This document shows positions 42,367-53,525 of a stretch of 64,000 nucleotides of DNA, one piece after another. The translations under genes were made by a program, and so were the position numbers. The notes beneath the pieces are model-generated. The model ran no database searches. It saw only the letters and a list, made by a program, of their open reading frames with translations, and was not told the origin of the DNA. This stretch comes from Scilla litardierei (Eukaryota; Streptophyta; Magnoliopsida; Asparagales; Asparagaceae): the NCBI GenBank assembly GCA_030789695.1, contig CM061140.1:80600422-80664421 (forward strand), read 5' to 3'. Positions within the stretch are counted from its first letter, which is position 1. Each line of letters opens with the position of its first letter.

Positions 42367-42880
42367 TATAGCACAAACCCGTATTAATAGTAACACATTA
42401 AAGTGGAGCCCACAAGGGAAAAAGATAGAATATTTCAACGCAGCACAGCGGAACGACGCGAAACCTATTGCAAATTGCCCAGTTAACAACATTCGAACGC
42501 GAAGGTCCGCATATTGTTTAGCGGGCCCCACAATATATTCTCGAGTCTCGACACGCCACTATCCAACCCCATTGAATCTAGTTGGTAGATGATGTGACAT
42601 TTAATTAGGTATTTTTTCCCATATTTAGTTTACGTGAATTAAGCTATATTCGACGACTCCATGCAAGTCTAAGCGGAAGTTGGCCGGTTATATCATCTCC
42701 AAACCACACTGCAACAACACGCCAAATATGGCGTTTTCCCTCCATCAACCGCCCTGCAAAACTGGAATCATTTTGCCGGTTTGCTACAGGGCCATCCAAA
42801 TTTGGAGAGTCAATGTAGCAACTTCCGGTGTATAAAAAAACAGTGTAGCAACCTACATCCAGTTTGTGTATGTCTGTTTA
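42367..42880. other. Intergenic, nothing recognised
   Basis: No gene, RNA or repeat relationship is seen in the window apart from a short repeated TGTAGCAAC phrase at 42813 and 42844. Confidence 0.4.
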
Positions 42881-42884
42881 TTAG

Positions 42885-43612
42885 ACCATACATAGAACAT
42901 TCATTACGATTCTGTTTGTTTATTTCGATCGCCCTATGGCATTATCCAAAAGGCGGCAGTAAAATAACAACAATCGTGCCAAATAAGAATCTAAATATAT
43001 ATAAAATCCAAAAAATCATAAAACCACATTATAAACTTAGGTGATAAGAGGAACGAAAGTCCAATATCAACATTGAGATACACGAAGGAAACTTAACGTC
43101 TCAAATCACAACACATATAGATATAGCATACATGGAGACCATATCACAAAATTCACACATATATATGATATATGATCAACTAATATAGTGCGGAATTAAA
43201 ATTAAACCCAAATAATAAACAAATGCAAACGCAATTATGTTTCAAGTGTTCGGATTACCCAAGTAACTTCCCGCCTTGTTCCGGTTATCCTACGTCCCTT
43301 CCACTCGGATACCTCCGGATACTCAAGTTAGAACACTAACTTGAGGTTGCCTTTAAACCCACTTGTAGCAACCCTACAAGTGAAATCGAATACAATCGTT
43401 GTCATTCACTCCTACAACTTGGGAGTAAGCAAACCGCTCTCGCAAACCTAGCACAAAAACAAAATAACGAAAGTTATGAAATTATAAAGCAACACTTACA
43501 ATTCCATATGCCTTGAAGTAGAACTTGAAGGAGAAGTGTGTTGTGTGTTGAAGACTCTCTTGGAAGAGAGGAGAAAGCCCTTTCTCTTGACTGCACCTAT
43601 TACCTTGACGAT
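42885..43612 (-). mobile_element. Rearranged Ty1/copia fragment (internal end joined to LTR)
   Basis: Positions 42885-43170 match 57035-57370 (shared CCCTATGGCATTATCCAAAA and AAGTCCAATATCAACATT), and 43175-43612 match 55050-55485 (shared TTCGGATTACCCAAGT, CTCCGGATACTCAAGTTAGA, ACCCTACAAGTGAAATCGAA). The two blocks are in the opposite order from 54955-57390, so an internal deletion has joined LTR sequence to the 3' internal region. Confidence 0.7.
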
Positions 43613-44107
43613 CACGTTCCGTTTGAATGCACATCGCTCCTGCCTTTGCATCGGCTCCATAATATCAGTTCCCGCCTGTTACTCAGGAATCACTGTCAAT
43701 AGAGAGGACTACTGCCGTAAAGGTGGAGGCCAAGGTAATAGATCGGGTGCCAAACGACGGCTCTAGGCTGGAACGATATACGTGCACCTCATGGGCATTC
43801 ACGTTCCGTTTGAATGCACATCGCTCCTGCCTTTGCACCGGCTCCATTATATCAGTTCCCGCCTGTTACTCAGGAATCCCTGTCAATAGAGAGGACTACT
43901 GCTGTAAAGGTGGAGGCCGAGGTAATAGCTCGGGTGCCAAACGGCGGCTCTAGGCTGGAACGATATACGTGCACCTCATGGGCATTCACGTTCCGTTTGA
44001 ATACACATCGCTCCTGCCTTTGCACCGGCTCCATTATATCAGTTCCCGCCTGTTACTCAGGAATCCCTGTCAATAGAGAGGACTACTGCCGTAAAGGTGG
44101 AGGCCGA
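43613..44107 (+). repeat. 187-bp tandem repeat entering the assembly gap
   Basis: Units at 43613-43799, 43800-43986 and 43987-44107 (cut by N). All start CACGTTCCGTTTGAAT and contain CGCTCCTGCCTTTGCA and AGAGAGGACTACTG; identity is very high. The repeat starts inside copia LTR sequence. The apparent frames through it have no family resemblance. Confidence 0.92.
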
Positions 44108-44607
44108 NNNNNNNNNNNNNNNNNNNNNNNNNNNNNNNNNNNNNNNNNNNNNNNNNNNNNNNNNNNNNNNNNNNNNNNNNNNNNNNNNNNNNNNNNNNNN
44201 NNNNNNNNNNNNNNNNNNNNNNNNNNNNNNNNNNNNNNNNNNNNNNNNNNNNNNNNNNNNNNNNNNNNNNNNNNNNNNNNNNNNNNNNNNNNNNNNNNNN
44301 NNNNNNNNNNNNNNNNNNNNNNNNNNNNNNNNNNNNNNNNNNNNNNNNNNNNNNNNNNNNNNNNNNNNNNNNNNNNNNNNNNNNNNNNNNNNNNNNNNNN
44401 NNNNNNNNNNNNNNNNNNNNNNNNNNNNNNNNNNNNNNNNNNNNNNNNNNNNNNNNNNNNNNNNNNNNNNNNNNNNNNNNNNNNNNNNNNNNNNNNNNNN
44501 NNNNNNNNNNNNNNNNNNNNNNNNNNNNNNNNNNNNNNNNNNNNNNNNNNNNNNNNNNNNNNNNNNNNNNNNNNNNNNNNNNNNNNNNNNNNNNNNNNNN
44601 NNNNNNN
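44108..44607. other. Assembly gap (500 N)
   Basis: Exactly 500 N. It is bordered on the left by the 187-bp array and on the right by Helitron-like sequence, so the true length may be longer, with more satellite units. Frames that cross it are meaningless. Confidence 1.
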
Positions 44608-45237
44608 CGCACACACCCACACTTTTTATTTTCCCCTCTTCCAACCATTTTTTCAGTCCTTTGAAGATTTTGAATGTTATCCTACTAGGACAAAGATTTG
44701 TCCTACGTGGCAAGTTTGCCATAGGTGGCAATGACAATTTTGGGGGATTTAAATTTTGAGGCAAAACTTAAATTTGGGGGAAATCTATTATGTAAAAGAG
44801 GGATGTTATCAAGAGAAATTGGATAAGAGAATTTGGAAATGTGAAATAGGATAAGAGAAAATATAAAAGATGAGATTTTGAGTGATAAGAGAGGAGGTGG
44901 AGAATTTTGCACATACAACCACGATTTTTGCATTTTTGCCCCTGGACCCTCCCTACGCACACATCCACACTTTTTATTCTCCCCTCTTCCGACCATTTTT
45001 TTCCAGTCCTTTGAAGATTTTGAATCTTATCCTACTAGGACAAAGCTTTGTTCTACGTAGCAAGCTTGTCATAAGTGGCAATGACAATTTTGGGGGACTC
45101 AAATTTTGGGGAAAACTTAAATTTGGGGGGAAACATGCAAATTTTGTCGGAAAACTTGAAATTTGGGCGAACTTGTAATTTATGGGGGGACTCGGCCATT
45201 TAATAAACCGTGCCCTATGGGCACGCGTAATGACTAG
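44608..45237 (+). mobile_element. Helitron 3' end with internal duplication
   Basis: Ends with hairpin GTGCCC-TAT-GGGCAC (45210-45224), nine bases, and CTAG (45234-45237) before T, the classic Helitron terminus. Inside, 44610-44770 and 44948-45125 are repeats (TTTTTATTNTCCCCTCTTCC, CCTTTGAAGATTTTGAAT, TCCTACTAGGACAAAG). The 5' end is in or beyond the gap. No Rep/helicase coding sequence is visible. Confidence 0.75.
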
Positions 45238-45248
45238 TATATATATAT

Positions 45249-45626
45249 AGGAAAATTTTCAAATGAGAACATTTCGCACCGTGCGAAAATGTTTTTATCT
45301 TTTTTTTGAAATTTTTTTTTCAAAAATTCTTTTTTCCACCCTCATTATATGTTGTTATACCCCCCTCAAAAAATAATCGTTGAGAAATAATGTCATTTGG
45401 CCTTCGATCAAGCCATTTCATCAAATTCGCACGTTTTGAGACCGTTAAATTTGTAACGGGTGGATGGATGCTCTAATGCCCAACGGGTTCACCCATTATT
45501 TTCCATGGGGTATATAATTGTATGGATTAAACATCAAAAAAAGAATTTTTGAAAAAAAAATTTCAAAAAAATAAGAAAAAGTTTTCGCACGGGCTTTCGC
45601 ACGGGATTTTTCGCAACCGAAGATCG

Positions 45627-45627
<1 letters not shown>
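45249..45627. mobile_element. Small inverted-repeat element (MITE-like)
   Basis: Left 45279-45337 (CCGTGCGAAAATG followed by T-rich text and CAAAAATTC) is the approximate reverse complement of 45536-45592 (GAATTTTTG, A-rich, GTTTTCGCACGG). It is flanked by TA-rich sequence on both sides. Non-coding. Confidence 0.6.

Positions 45628-45704
<77 letters not shown>
45628..45704. repeat. (TA)n microsatellite
   Basis: An uninterrupted alternating TA tract of about 77 bases. Confidence 0.98.
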
Positions 45705-45707
<3 letters not shown>

Positions 45708-45957
45708 TGATCTGGACACCTTGCATGTAGCAGAGATTGAGATCATGATTGCCGAATCAAAAAGGTATTACCTTCTCATTTTTGTGTTCCAAGGACTTAT
45801 TTGCATTGCTATACAGTCTGCTTGTCCATAATTAACAAAATTCGGTTGAACTAGCCTGCAAGGTCTTTTGTCTAATTTGTGCTTTTAATTCATTTGCACA
45901 TGTCAAATTGCATGCCATTGAGAACTTATCTTTCGTTTTGTTCTTCATCGTCACCAG

Positions 45958-46809
45958 CTGTGTTCATGGTGCCCGCGAACAAGAAATACCATCTAAATCC
46001 AATCACCTTCTCTGGGCCTTGCAAATCAAATGTCACAGTGATGGTGAGCTCACACCTAAGCATGCCATTCATTGTTGCTCTGATTTTTTTTCTCCTTCCA
46101 GTGATGCCATTCTCCATATATAAAAGTATGCTCCCTTTACTAATTTGTGTTGTGTTGAATTTTTTTCTTCCATGTAGATCAAGGGAATGATATACGCTGC
46201 TCCGTACCAATCAGATTGGGATGTGAAGAATCAAAGGTACTGGATCCTTTTCGGCGGCATAAACAATATTCGTGTGGGAGGTGGGGGAGTCATCAACGTC
46301 AATGGCCAGATATGGTGGAAGAAATCCTGCAAAGTCGACAAGTCTCTTGTATGTTTGGATCTTTTGATTCCTTTTTTACGAAAAAGAAAATTTTTAATGA
46401 TAAATGAATTTCTTTGTAAACAAGACTAACATATCGATTTTCTTTCTATCTTTTCAGCCTTGCAAGGATGCACCGATTGTAAGTGTGTGCGCATGTGTGT
46501 GCGCGAGTGGAGTTTGATCCTATTGTTGATTGCATTTAGGCTATATATTTTTGTGTAGTATTGAAGTTAGTTTCATTTTTTGTTTTACCGTTTTGCAATA
46601 GGCAATAACGTTCTATTCCTGCAAGAACTTGGTGGTCGAGAACTTGACAGTGAAAAACAGCCAGCAGATTCATGTGCAGTTCGAGAAGTGTAACAATGTT
46701 AAAGCAAACGGTCTCTCCATCCATGCGCCAGGAAATAGCCCAAACACCGATGGAATTCATGTTACTTGCACTCAAAACATACATATAGACCACTGTAACA
46801 TTGGGACAG
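45958..46809 (+). pseudogene. Truncated polygalacturonase (GH28)
   Basis: Four in-phase exon pieces with GT-AG borders. A, 45958-46043: VPANKKYHLNPITFSGPC. B, 46178-46348: IKGMIYAAPYQSDWDVKNQR, then GGGGVINVNGQIWWKKSC. C, 46458-46478: a micro-exon, PCKDAPI. D, 46602-46809: AITFYSCKNLVVENLTVKNS, then SPNTDGIHVT and CNIGTG. These are the N-terminal and central parts of a plant pectin-degrading polygalacturonase, which would act in the cell wall. The fragment stops at IGTG just before the catalytic DD segment, and no signal peptide exon is identified, so no active enzyme could be made. Sequence past 46810 is intron-like and then switches to pectate lyase. The reading frames themselves are intact, suggesting recent capture or truncation. 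Confidence 0.85.
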
Positions 46810-48055
46810 GTAAAACTTTAGAGCAATTGTAAGATATAGTTAACCAGTTATGCATAATATCTGTAACTATGAAATGCTTATCTTTCGTTTATTTGAGTGG
46901 TATAGAATGCTTGGTTCATTGATCTTGTGGCAATTGAAACCTCTTTTATTTGGTATGTTTAGACATATAATGAATAAAATGTGTGAGAAATATAAATGTT
47001 ACTAATAGCTGTTGCTTCATGGACAAAAAATTGGGAATGACTATTTTTGCACTCAGAACAATAAGTGGCAAACTGTGTCTAGAGTGTAGGTTTGAACTGT
47101 GAAGAGGTCAGAGATAAAAGAATTTGCTGGTGTTATCCCCCCTCCCCAAACAAAAAAAACAAATATTATGTGAATAGTTATGAAGATTATATAGTGCCGT
47201 ATTTGTAACATGGGCATTACATGTAGTTGATTGTTAGGTGTATGGCTGAATTTTCTGTACTTCAAATGTTAGTACAAATGAATGAATAAAACAGAGAGTG
47301 ATGTATTTTGGTCATACTTGTAGAAATTGGATTTACGGACTGTTTTGGGCTTGTAGCTGAGCTTATGAGTAGGTTATTGTTTCGATAACAGTCAATTAGA
47401 TTAAGCATTAAGAATATGTGATTCACCATGATATCGTAGGACTGTATGTGCCCTTGATGCTTCTACTGTTTGCACGGTGTTGTGTGATCTAATTCTGTGG
47501 TAATTTCTTTTTCAAATTTCTATTGCCTAGGTTCTCAAGACGATGTTAAGAGGATGTTTGAGCTACCAAACTTTTAAGAAATTGTTGACGAATACTGTTA
47601 AGAATAAAGATCATAGTTTCATATAAACTTTAAAGACAATTATTACATTTAAGTGATTAGAGCTCTCATTTCTTATTAGACTATCAGATTAAATTTAGCT
47701 AACCTTATCACCCTGAAGCTATGCAGTGTAGGACACTTCTTCCAAAGATACATTAGTGTATACGACACACCTGGAAATTACATATTTTCATATGCTTCCA
47801 ACGCTGACGAATGTATAAACTGTTATTCACTTAAAGTAATGTATAAGATAAATCATGTTGTCCCAGTTTTGACAAAAGATACTTTTTATTAGTCATTTGA
47901 ATTAAATCAGGTTATTTTTTATATGAATAACAACCAAGTACATACCTTTAATGCGTCAAATGTGCATCTATATGAAGAAATATACATATCTAGACATCTT
48001 GTGACCTCTAGATTTGTTATTAGTTCTTATATTTTTTCTATGCATCAATTTTCAG
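46810..48055 (+). other. Intron-like or unassigned AT-rich spacer
   Basis: Begins with a splice donor (GTAAAACT) and ends with an acceptor (CATCAATTTTCAG, 48055). No missing polygalacturonase exon could be found in it. It joins the polygalacturonase and pectate lyase fragments. Confidence 0.45.
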
Positions 48056-48415
48056 ATGCTGCCACGGCTATTTCCATGTCGTTGACAACGACTACACTCA
48101 CTGGGAGATGTATGCCATTGGCGGAAGCGCAAACCCGACCATCAACAGATATCATGGAAGCTTGTTTATGTCTGTCAGCTTTGGTGTGAAAGCTTGTTTA
48201 TGTCTATCAACAGATAGTTGCATTCGGTCGTGTGAAAGCTTTGGTGTGTTGGTGTGGCAAGTGTGTGTTATTGACTGTCAGCTTCATGGAAGCTTGTTTA
48301 TGTATTGGATTTCAGGTTATGTAAGCTTGTTATAACTTAATAATATTGCATTAAGCTTGGTTTGTGTAAATTCTTGTAGGTTTAACAGCCAGGGCAACAG
48401 ATATCTGCTTTTAGT
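48056..48415 (+). pseudogene. Pectate lyase (PL1) fragment interrupted by a 240-bp insertion
   Basis: 48057-48148 reads [20 protein letters not shown] then [10 protein letters not shown], a hallmark stretch of plant pectate lyases. The following residues SQGNRYL resume at 48389 after an insertion (48149-48388) flanked by AACAG on both sides (48144-48148 and 48384-48388). The insertion is made of repeated GAAGCTTGTTTATGTCTGTC-type phrases. Only about 40 codons of the gene are present. It follows the polygalacturonase fragment in the same orientation. Confidence 0.75.
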
Positions 48416-48469
48416 TTTTGTTATAACAAATTTGTTTGAATATCTATTTTTTGTTTAAAAAATTAAACA

Positions 48470-48828
48470 TTAGCCACGGACAGGCCGTGTCTAATGCGTA
48501 TTAGCCACGGCTAGTCCGTGGCTAATACGCATTAGCCACGGCTTGTCCGTGGCTAATACCTATTAGCCACGGCCGGTCCGTGGCTATGCGTATTAGCCAC
48601 GGCCGGTCCAAACATTAGTAAACCACTTAAATAGCGCTTAAAAAAACGCTATCCAAGCTACCATAGCGGTAGCTTGGATAGCGCTTTTATAAGCGCTATC
48701 TTAGTAAACCACTTAGATAGCGCTTAAAAAAGCGCTATCCAAGCTACCATAGCGGTAGCTTGGATAGCGCTTAAAAGCGCTATCCAAGTGTAAAAAAAGC
48801 GCTATGCAAGCGTTGTTTTGTAGTAGTG
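48470..48828. mobile_element. CACTA transposon terminus with two subterminal repeat families
   Basis: Read on the minus strand the end is CACTACTACAAAACAACGC (from 48828), a CACTA-type terminal inverted repeat. Inward lie palindromes AGCGCTATCCAAGCTACC..GGTAGCTTGGATAGCGCT at 48646-48685 and 48731-48771, then a tandem of ATTAGCCACGG..GTCCGTGGCTAAT at 48470-48605. The opposite terminus and transposase are not seen. Confidence 0.65.
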
Positions 48829-49821
48829 TCCTATTCTATTTCCTCCATTGTGTATTGCAAGAATACGATAACTTTTGTGGGTGGGTGGGTCGATGGGTTT
48901 CTGTGTGGTGAAATAGTTAATATTACGGCCACTGACCGGGGGGGTTCACCTCGAAGGGGTGGCCTTAGGAGGGGGGTTGGGGGAGACCTCGAAGGGGTGG
49001 CCGGGGGGTTCGGGTTAAGTGGGGGGAGGATACGGAGGGGTCGGATAGGGCATCGGCTGCCCGCGACGTCGCCCCAGCTCCAGCTCTCCTCCTTCAGATC
49101 GAAAGGAGGAGAAGGGAGCTGGGGCTAGGGCTGGGGCGACGCCCCCTCCGACCCCTCTCTCTCCTGATTTATGGCATGTTAGTCGTTCGATATGGAGAGA
49201 GAAAGGGGCACAGTCATTACCTCTGCTCGACAGGGCTGATGGCAACTGACGACGTCAGAGTCAGTGGTAGATCGTGCAAGATCGTTTGATTTAGGGTTCT
49301 CTCTCTCACTCTTGATCGAGGGTTCAACAGCGCAAAAAGGGTGGCTCATGCAGGCTCCCCCAAATTTTGGTTTATTTTTTTTGCATGGCCATGGACTACT
49401 AGCCACGGACATATCCGCCGCCACTGTTCTCTATTGGCCACGGAATTGTCCTTGGCTGAAAAGTTAAGGCCGCTGATAAATTTTTACCCAGATTTCGTGG
49501 TGTGAACTTTAATGCCATGGGCAAATCTGTGGCCATTATTTAATATTGGCCACGGAATACTCCGTGGATGATGCTTTCCTGCAACGGTGTAATTTTTATC
49601 GACGTTCCTTGGCTAGAACTGTACGGCCATGGCCATAGACAGATCCGGGGCTGATAGTCCACTACGGTCACATATCGTCCATGGTAAATAATCTGTTGGC
49701 TATGTTTTTATTCCGCCACGGAAGTGTTGCCACTGATGTTTTCGTGGCCGATAGTTGACTATCGGTCACAGATTTGTCTGTGGTCAAAGATCCGTGGCTG
49801 AATACATTTTTTCTACCAGTG
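48829..49821. mobile_element. Second CACTA-type terminus and decayed interior
   Basis: The right end on the minus strand reads CACTGGTAGAAAAAATG (from 49821), a common plant CACTA end. Inside, 49390-49800 has repeated GGCCACGGA and GTCCGTGGC-like phrases. 48900-49170 is GC-rich without a recognised gene. It may be the same or a nested relative of the 48470-48828 element. Confidence 0.5.
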
Positions 49822-50269
49822 TAAGCAAGAAGCAAACACTCTTGTTTTATGAAGTATATTACCAGAAGAAGTGTTAAAATTCTTCGATGAGATCAAAAAG
49901 GAAAACATTTAAGTCTGTAATCCTTGAATATTTAAAAGAGAATGTGATTCTCTCTCAAGTTACTCCTTAAGTGTCAAGGAGATGGAATCGTACCTTATCA
50001 GATACAATGCAATCCTTGAATGAGTAATACTGGGTTGTCGCTTTCCTTCTAGGGATATGCCCTAGAAAAGGTAGTGCACATGTTGTATGTCGTTACATCT
50101 AAGGCTATGTCTAAAATCCATATGAGATATGGAAAGAAATCAATCTTAAGTTTGCTAAGATATATGATTGAGGCATGATCCTTGATGTGACATCAATGCT
50201 CTGCTTAACTATACACTGCCAATTAGAAAAATCTAGTAGGCATCATGATTGATGATGTCTCCACTTGTT

Positions 50270-52590
50270 TCTAAGGAGCCATGCAGAGTGGGGACTCTGC
50301 AAGATGGTTTGATGCAATAAAATCTGAATGGAATCCATGCACTCCTACACAGCATGACTTTGCATGATGCTCTCGAATGGTGATACCCATTGAGAGCAAG
50401 AGGATCTTTATGGAGAAGGTTAGTGCATGAGGAAAGGTTGAGACCTACCAGTCAAGATTAGTGGTAAAAGGATATTGTCAAAAGGTTTGACAAGATTTTT
50501 CATCGGCAACCATGCACTAGTCCATTCAGATACTGCTTGCTATAGCAGCTTTCAATGACTATGGTATCTAGCAAAAGGATGTGGTCAACCTTTCTAATGA
50601 TGAGTTAGAAGTGTGCATTTACATGACTCAAGCTAGAGGGTTTTGAAGTCAATGAGGGTAGCTTAAAAACATGCAGACAGCTTATAATCCATTTATGGAT
50701 CAAAGCAAGCATCAAGGAGCTAGATTATCCAATTTGATGATATAGTCAAGAAGTTTGATTCCATCAAAATGAGGATAAACCATGCTTATATAAAAGATTA
50801 GTGTGAGCACTGTTTTAATCCTTGTAATGTACGAGGATCGATCATATACTTCTGACCGATAACAACAAAGAGATGTTGAAATCAATATACATAGTCTGCA
50901 TGTGAGATATATGTCACATTCCACTGATGGTTTACATGAGCTTGTAGCCTCCGAGCAGCAAGCGATGATGCTCCCGCTGTCCCTGTAGATCCAAAGTAGC
51001 TCAAATAGAAGCATCTTTTAAGTAGCATGAACACTCAAGTCTGCTTTAAAAAATCATTGCTTGAGGTAGGCCTTATAATTATTTAGGTTTTATCAGTATT
51101 AAACCACAAGCAAATAAAACATCGTCCTCTGAATATTTCGATATCATATATTATAATACCTTCGTACTAGACGTACATTCGACATATATAGCCACTAAAT
51201 CAAAAGGCCCTCGACATTCAAAATGCGAACATAACCGATAATTAGCTTAGAGTAAGAACAGTTCTAAAAGCTATTGTTAACAGCATTAACCACGCCCTTC
51301 GAGAATGCAGAAAGTTAACAGCCACCAGGTTCATTGCCGTAGCCTTCCCGTTCATGCGGCCGGCGCGCAGTCGTAGTCCCCATCGTCATCGTCGTCGTCA
51401 CCGTCTCCCCTCCCAGCTTCTGTTCGCCTTCCATGGTCATCAACGACCATGAGGTCCTTCTCGCTAAGTGAGTTGATCAAGGCATCAATTGGAGCCATTT
51501 TTTTCAATATATTTGATCTAGTCTCTCTCTTAGTATGCTCTTATTGTTCTCGTTGTCTGCCCACAGTCTTCCTTCTCTTGGTCTTTATATAGGGGCGAGG
51601 GCAATGTGAATGTTCTGTCTTCAGAGAAAGCAGTGTGAATGTCTCGTTGCATCTTGAGTTCTCCACAGGCCTTGCGCGCGATGATCTTGTTTAGTAGCGT
51701 GCAATGCGTGATGCCTGCAAAAAGTCTAGGTCTGAATATTTCCACATCAGTTTATAATATATATATGCACACTCGGCTAGTACATGTGGAATTGGGCTAA
51801 CAAAGGTATGTTCTGCTTCTTGTTTTAATTTGGCGATGGCAGTGAAAAAGGCATCAGAGATTCTATAGTATGGTCACTGTTTGTTATTAGTAGGACCACA
51901 AAAGAAAAAGAAGAAGGATATGCGATCGATTTGACCATTCCATGTTAAAAAAGGGTCAACCATATATTGAGAACGTCAAATTTATGATGTGTCAATGTTC
52001 GTCATGTCAAACCTAGATTTTGAAGGAATAGTGTCGCATTAAACTTGTGTTTGAGAGAGTCTCTATGTTGATTGCCGTACAGTATAGATTTCTATAAAAA
52101 GTTTAGAAGCATATGTGATTGCTATAAAGGATATATTCTAAGTACTTAAGAGGTATTAAAGATATATTCTTGATTGGCGGTGGGAGTAGTAATCTTTTAG
52201 TAAAAATATTTATTTACTAACTCCTATTTCCGAAGTGACGTAGATGACAGATGATAAGTGAGAGGATAAGTTTTCAACCTTAATGGAAGGTCCGTATTTC
52301 AAAAGAGTTCCAAGCAAAATACTGTGACTACGTATACAAATGTATTGAGATACATTGTTGTACATGATGATGCATAAAAGGCTGTTTGGATAGTGAGATC
52401 CAAGGTATATCTTGAGGAAATTTCATGTGAGACATGAAATTCAAGATTGCCATATGATATGAGGAGTTAGTTTGTAGCTGATTTAATCACGAAGGTATTC
52501 TCACAAATTGCTGGAGAGTTTGGTGATATAAGACCAGTATGAGATACTGTAATTGGCCGAAAGTACAAGCGGAAGATATTGGGAAATGTG
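50270..52590 (+). mobile_element. Decayed Ty1/copia element (RT and RNase H remnants)
   Basis: Stops in all frames, but conceptual reading gives copia RT: AMQSGDSARWFDAIKSEW (50288), then GKVETYQSRLVVKGY (50425), SIQILLAIAAFNDY (50522) and EVCIYMTQARGF (50611). Near 52477-52540 ADLITKVFSQ resembles the RNase H end. A purine stretch GCGGAAGAT at 52569 followed by ATTGGGAAATGTG resembles the polypurine tract and LTR start. The stretch between 50720 and 52240 contains unrelated sequence, including a small gene-like unit. Confidence 0.6.
51352..51498 (-). CDS. Possible small acidic protein gene (48 aa)
   Basis: Read on the minus strand: TATATAAAG near 51583-51592, about 90 bases of leader, ATG at 51498, and a frame MAPIDALINSLSEKDLMVVD ending GDYDCAPAA with TGA at 51352-51354. 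The middle is a run of Asp and Gly. The G+C content of the coding part rises well above its AT-rich surroundings, and TATA-leader-ATG spacing is normal for a plant gene. I do not recognise a family; no signal peptide or domain. It lies inside the decayed copia region, so it may be a captured or retroposed gene start, or a truncated gene. Confidence 0.4.
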   Translation of the reverse strand: MAPIDALINSLSEKDLMVVDDHGRRTEAGRGDGDDDDDDGDYDCAPAA

Positions 52591-53525
52591 TGCCATTATG
52601 TCAATTATTATAATTAATGACTCCCTTTAAAAATGATAGTAAGCTATTTGATGATATTTATCGATGCAATTCTATAATACAATTGAGTCTATAAGAGGGT
52701 ATGATATGATTACATGGATAAAGTCCTTGGAGACGTGTGATGAAAATTGGGATCATAATGAGATCATGATAATACGGCCCAATGGATATGCATGAGAACA
52801 ACTCCAAAATATTATTGCGCGTAGGAATATCGAGATATGACATCGATATTTTTGTATAGATTCATATACATTGATATCTACCATTAAATGGTAGGGACCG
52901 ATCTCATAGCCGCTCGATGTGGGGACATCCTCAGACAATAAATATGTGTTTGTAGGGGAACAAGTTCATAGAACGGCTCGCTGATATGCTTCTGTATGGT
53001 AATCATGCTCTGATAATCAACAGAAGCTCCTATGTGATAATTTTTGGAGTGTAGTTCTTATGACCAGAGATGTACTAAAGGATTGTGTACGTGGAAAGCT
53101 CTATTTGGGCTTTTACGAACATCGACATTACGCTCGATACATAGGTAATTGACTGGTATAGTTCGAAGAAAGCCAAGGAAATGGCCATCTGGACGTGATT
53201 CGTCTCTTCTAGTAAGAGAGATAGTGTCACATGGAGACAATATATGGATCCATAGTTAAGTCCTTAATTGGCCCAGGCAAATAGATAAACTTGTTAGAGC
53301 AACAATTTTCATCCAACTTCAAACTATGGTATCACATATGACTCATGTTTTAAGGCGTAATGGGATTTGATAGTTATCCATTCCTAGATATCTTAGCAAC
53401 ATAGTTTTGATGAAGAGACCAGACTGCACGGTAACCTATTACTACTATAAGGCCCAAGAGTTGGTTGGCAGAGATTCCAGTCTATATACCGACCAAATAA
53501 TAATGGATCCTAAATGACGGTCGGT
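52591..53525 (+). repeat. Probable copia LTR remnant
   Basis: AT-rich sequence downstream of the copia polypurine-like tract, with no frames of note. The LTR end cannot be fixed. Assigned by position only. Confidence 0.3.

Noticed and set aside
43814..44764. Long frames crossing 44108-44607
   Set aside because: They run through 500 N; the readable ends are satellite and Helitron sequence.
45496..45726. Frame made of alternating Ile-Tyr
   Set aside because: Translation of the (TA)n microsatellite.
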